Origin: Sphingobacterium sp.
GTDB lineage: Bacteria > Bacteroidota > Bacteroidia > SpSt-205
Reading direction: 5' to 3'
DNA length: 6,652 bases
Assembly: GCA_028276345.1 (NCBI GenBank)
Contig: JAPYWM010000073.1
Span: forward strand, 1 to 6,652
Shown here one piece after another: positions 4,090 to 6,652 of this stretch (position 1 is its first letter; each line of letters begins with the position of its first letter). Both the position numbers and the translations under genes were made by a program. Under the pieces are notes generated by a model. The model was not told the origin of the DNA. It made no database searches and was given only the letters and a program-made list of their open reading frames with translations.

Positions 4090-6652
4090 TGCCCCGACGC
4101 ATTCCTCAGGTACTGGCCTTTGGGCTAGGGCTCATTGCTGGCGGCGTAGGCCTGCTTTTTCTGATTGGCCTGTGGATTAGTACCTCTCGGGAGATCGCCC
4201 TTTGGGAAGCCCTGGGAGAAGGAAACTTCAGCCGCTGGCGCTTTTATGATGGGCTTTATGTAGGGTGGGTGTATGGGTTTCTGGGGGGGCTCCTGCTACT
4301 AACCGTAGGCGTAGGTTTCTACTGGCTTGGGAAAATCAGTGGTGGGATAGGCAGCGTGGAGATGGCCCTGCGGAACCTCTTAGAGGGACGTCCCCTCTCC
4401 GGCTTAGGTAGCGAAAAGCACCCCCAAGAAATCAGCGCGCTTCACACGGGTCTGGAAGAGCTTGCCCGTTTTCATCGGCGCTTAGAAGCCCTTTTGCGGG
4501 GGGAAGTTTCCCCTTCGCCGCAGGATGAGGCGCTCTCGCCGCACTTGCAGGAGATCCTTCGGGCCCTGCAAGGGCGTTTCCTCCAGGCAGCGTCGCAAGA
4601 GCGCTTTTATCAAGCGTGGAAAAATGGAGCCCTGAAGCTTTTAGACTGGGCGTACAGCTTACCGGATGAGAAAGCCTATTTGCAAAGGGCGGTTTCCTGG
4701 CTTACGGAGCAGGCAGGGGGGGTCATCGGCGGCTTTTATCGGCTGCGGGGGCGCCAGCTCGTGCGGGAAGCTGGCTTTGCATACCCGGCCGGCGCACCGG
4801 ACACCTTCCAGGTTGGTGAGGGATGGGTCGGCACCATTGCGCAGACTGGCGAGGCCCTGTGGCTCTATCCCGTCTCCGGCCAGCCCCTCATGGGCGAAGA
4901 AAATCTGGCCATGGCTTTCCTCCCCGTGATTGCCGGTAATCAGCTTCTGGGTGTGTGGGAAATGGTTGCTTTTAGCCCCTGGTCAGATGAAGATAAGCAG
5001 CTTGTAGAAGGCTGGCTGACCTTTTTGGCTATTGGTATCCTTTCCTTCCAGCAAAAAGCTCAGGAAGAAGCCCTGCAAAAAGCCCTGAAAAACGCTCAAG
5101 AGTTACAAAGCCAGCTCGAGAGCCAGGTAGCAAACATGACTCAGCACCTTCAAATTATCCAGCGTGAAAAGGAAGACCTCGAAAAGCTCATGCGACAACG
5201 GGAGCAGCAGCTTATCCGCCTCGAGACGCAGCTCCATGAGCATAAGATGCGGGAAAACTTCATTCTGGAACATTTGCAGGAAGTCGTAGTTTTCTTTGAG
5301 GCTTCTGGACGGGCGCGTGCTATCAGCCCATCTATCGAAAATCTCCTCGGCTATAAGCCCGATGAACTGGAGGCTTTTTTCCGCTACATTGCTAAGGAGG
5401 ATGCCGAAAATGTTGCTACGTTCTTCCGAAATATCCAGAAAAATCCTAATGAGGCGCTTTCGGTGACGTTTCGTTATCGGCACAAAACTGGCGAGACGGT
5501 CTGGTTGGAGCTACGGGCCTACAACCGATTGCAGGACCCTACCATAGGGGCCATCGTGGGGTTTATCCAGGATATTACGGTACGGGTAGAGTTTGAGCGG
5601 CAGTACCGCACCCGACTCAAATTCCAATCGCTCGTGGAGCATTCGCCAGACCTGATATGGCGCCTGGATAAGGAGGGCAACTTCCTGTATGTCAATCCGG
5701 TGATTGAAGAGTATACTGGCTATCCACCCACGCATTATATCCGGAATAGCGTTTATTCGGTAGGTTTCTCTATAGATGAGGTGCGTTTCTGGCGAAGATT
5801 TTTGGATAGTATCTTTGACTCCCTGGAAATGAAGACGGAGGAGATACGGTTCCCTTCGGTGTATGGGGAGCGGCGAATGAGTGTGCGGGGGATACCGGAG
5901 CTGGGGCCGGATGGGGCGGTAGAGACGGTGGTGGTGCTTTTGCAAGACATTACCGAGCTGCGGGAAGCGCAGGAGCGTCTGCGCCGCCAGAAAGAAGAGG
6001 TGGAGCAGCTCAACATATTATTGAGAAAGCAGAAGCGTGAGCTGGAGGAGAGGAACCGGGACATCATGGAGAGCATTACTTATGCGCGGCGGATACAGGA
6101 GGGGATTTTAGTGGGGGAGGAGATAGTGCGGCGGTATTTTGCGGATGGATTTGTTTTGCACAAGCTGCGGGATGTGGTAGGCGGGGATTTTTACTGGGTG
6201 CGGGAGGTGGATGGGCGGGTGTACGTGGCGGTGGTGGACTGCACGGGACATGGGGTGCCGGGCGCGTTCATGGCCCTATTAGGGAATACGCTCTTAGAGG
6301 GGGCGATTCAAGATCGGCGCTTGTGGGAGCCGGCCCGTATCTTGCAGGATATGGAGTATCGCCTTCGGGAGATGCTCGGCGCCGGTGAAACGCCCGACGG
6401 CATGGATGTGGCGTTATGTGTGTTTGAGCCGGAACGGCGGGTGTTGCATTTTGCTGGGGCACACCGGCCGCTCTGGTTTTATCATGGGGGGCGATGGCAG
6501 CTTATTTCAGGCTCGCCTGCCGGCCTGGGTGGCGCCGCCTGGCTCGAACCCCACAAGGTCTTCACCACGCATACCTTTACGTATGAGCCGGGCGACCTGG
6601 TCTATCTCTATTCGGATGGCTATTTAGATCAGTTTGGCGAAGAAACCGGTCG
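4089..6652 (+). CDS. Membrane sensor phosphatase: 2TM-HAMP-like-GAF-PAS-PAS-SpoIIE/PP2C (3' end missing)
   Basis: An uninterrupted frame of 854 codons plus two bases runs off the right edge. Domains in order are TM1 (10-30), a short outside loop (31-57), TM2 (58-81), a degenerate HAMP-like linker (83-137), GAF (about 175-317), a long coiled coil (319-390), PAS1 (about 389-499, ending GFIQDIT), PAS2 (512-624, ending LLQDITEL), a second coiled coil (625-665), the linker SITYARRIQEGIL (662-674), and a SpoIIE-type PP2C serine/threonine phosphatase domain from about 685. Expected metal-binding aspartates are present: D700 in VGGDFYW, D717 in DCTGHGVPGAFM, D773 in GMDVALCV and D843 in YSDGY. The visible part ends at DQFGEETG, and by comparison with relatives I expect roughly 50 residues to be missing. 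Such enzymes usually dephosphorylate an anti-sigma-factor antagonist or similar partner in response to a signal; the signal and target are not encoded here. The start ATG 4089 overlaps the preceding stop by one base. Confidence 0.93.
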   Translation, partial: MPRRIPQVLAFGLGLIAGGVGLLFLIGLWISTSREIALWEALGEGNFSRWRFYDGLYVGWVYGFLGGLLLLTVGVGFYWLGKISGGIGSVEMALRNLLEGRPLSGLGSEKHPQEISALHTGLEELARFHRRLEALLRGEVSPSPQDEALSPHLQEILRALQGRFLQAASQERFYQAWKNGALKLLDWAYSLPDEKAYLQRAVSWLTEQAGGVIGGFYRLRGRQLVREAGFAYPAGAPDTFQVGEGWVGTIAQTGEALWLYPVSGQPLMGEENLAMAFLPVIAGNQLLGVWEMVAFSPWSDEDKQLVEGWLTFLAIGILSFQQKAQEEALQKALKNAQELQSQLESQVANMTQHLQIIQREKEDLEKLMRQREQQLIRLETQLHEHKMRENFILEHLQEVVVFFEASGRARAISPSIENLLGYKPDELEAFFRYIAKEDAENVATFFRNIQKNPNEALSVTFRYRHKTGETVWLELRAYNRLQDPTIGAIVGFIQDITVRVEFERQYRTRLKFQSLVEHSPDLIWRLDKEGNFLYVNPVIEEYTGYPPTHYIRNSVYSVGFSIDEVRFWRRFLDSIFDSLEMKTEEIRFPSVYGERRMSVRGIPELGPDGAVETVVVLLQDITELREAQERLRRQKEEVEQLNILLRKQKRELEERNRDIMESITYARRIQEGILVGEEIVRRYFADGFVLHKLRDVVGGDFYWVREVDGRVYVAVVDCTGHGVPGAFMALLGNTLLEGAIQDRRLWEPARILQDMEYRLREMLGAGETPDGMDVALCVFEPERRVLHFAGAHRPLWFYHGGRWQLISGSPAGLGGAAWLEPHKVFTTHTFTYEPGDLVYLYSDGYLDQFGEETG

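Noticed and set aside
5810..5817. TATCTTTG with an in-frame ATG 11 bases downstream (codon 581 of the sensor), as an internal promoter for a free phosphatase domain
   Set aside because: The spacing differs from the 4-7 bases at the real starts, the product would begin in the middle of PAS2, and a match or two by chance is expected in a window of this size.
5103..6076. Overlapping minus-strand frames antisense to the sensor phosphatase
   Set aside because: The plus-strand frame encodes recognisable coiled-coil, PAS and linker sequence throughout, and the antisense products show no domain character.

Overview
The window looks like a chromosomal piece of a fairly GC-rich member of the Bacteroidota or a close relative. 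Three things point there. A TAnnTTTG hexamer, the known -7 element of Bacteroidota promoters, stands just before the start codon of every transcription unit, and there are no convincing Shine-Dalgarno sites. The SpoIIE-type phosphatase has the linker 'SITYARRIQEGIL' that is typical of this phylum's sensor phosphatases. The two-repeat DUF1599 protein and the 81-residue small protein also look like families of this phylum. The phylum call is an inference from sequence character, not from a database match.

Layout. On the minus strand, from about 660 down to 1, lie a two-repeat DUF1599-type protein and the overlapping N-terminus of a membrane protein that runs off the left edge. A 75-bp divergent promoter region (660-734) separates them from aspS (735-2462, aspartyl-tRNA synthetase) on the plus strand. 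After a 100-bp gap comes a two-gene unit: a small conserved-looking protein (2563-2808) overlapping by 4 bp a PhnP-like metallo-beta-lactamase-fold hydrolase (2805-3581). A new promoter motif at 3589 then precedes an exported YbhB/PEBP-like protein (3604-4089). That gene overlaps by one base the start of a large membrane sensor phosphatase (4089 to the right edge), with two TM segments, HAMP-like, GAF, coiled coil, PAS, PAS, coiled coil and SpoIIE/PP2C.

No tRNA, rRNA, CRISPR, insertion sequence or other mobile element is visible, and no stretch over 300 bp lacks a gene. The genes are mostly ordinary housekeeping and signalling functions. The most distinctive signal is regulatory: the promoter hexamer ends only 4-7 nt before the start codon in all four transcription units, so their mRNAs are probably leaderless or nearly so. 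The most substantial gene is the incomplete sensor phosphatase, which is probably translationally coupled to the PEBP-like gene.
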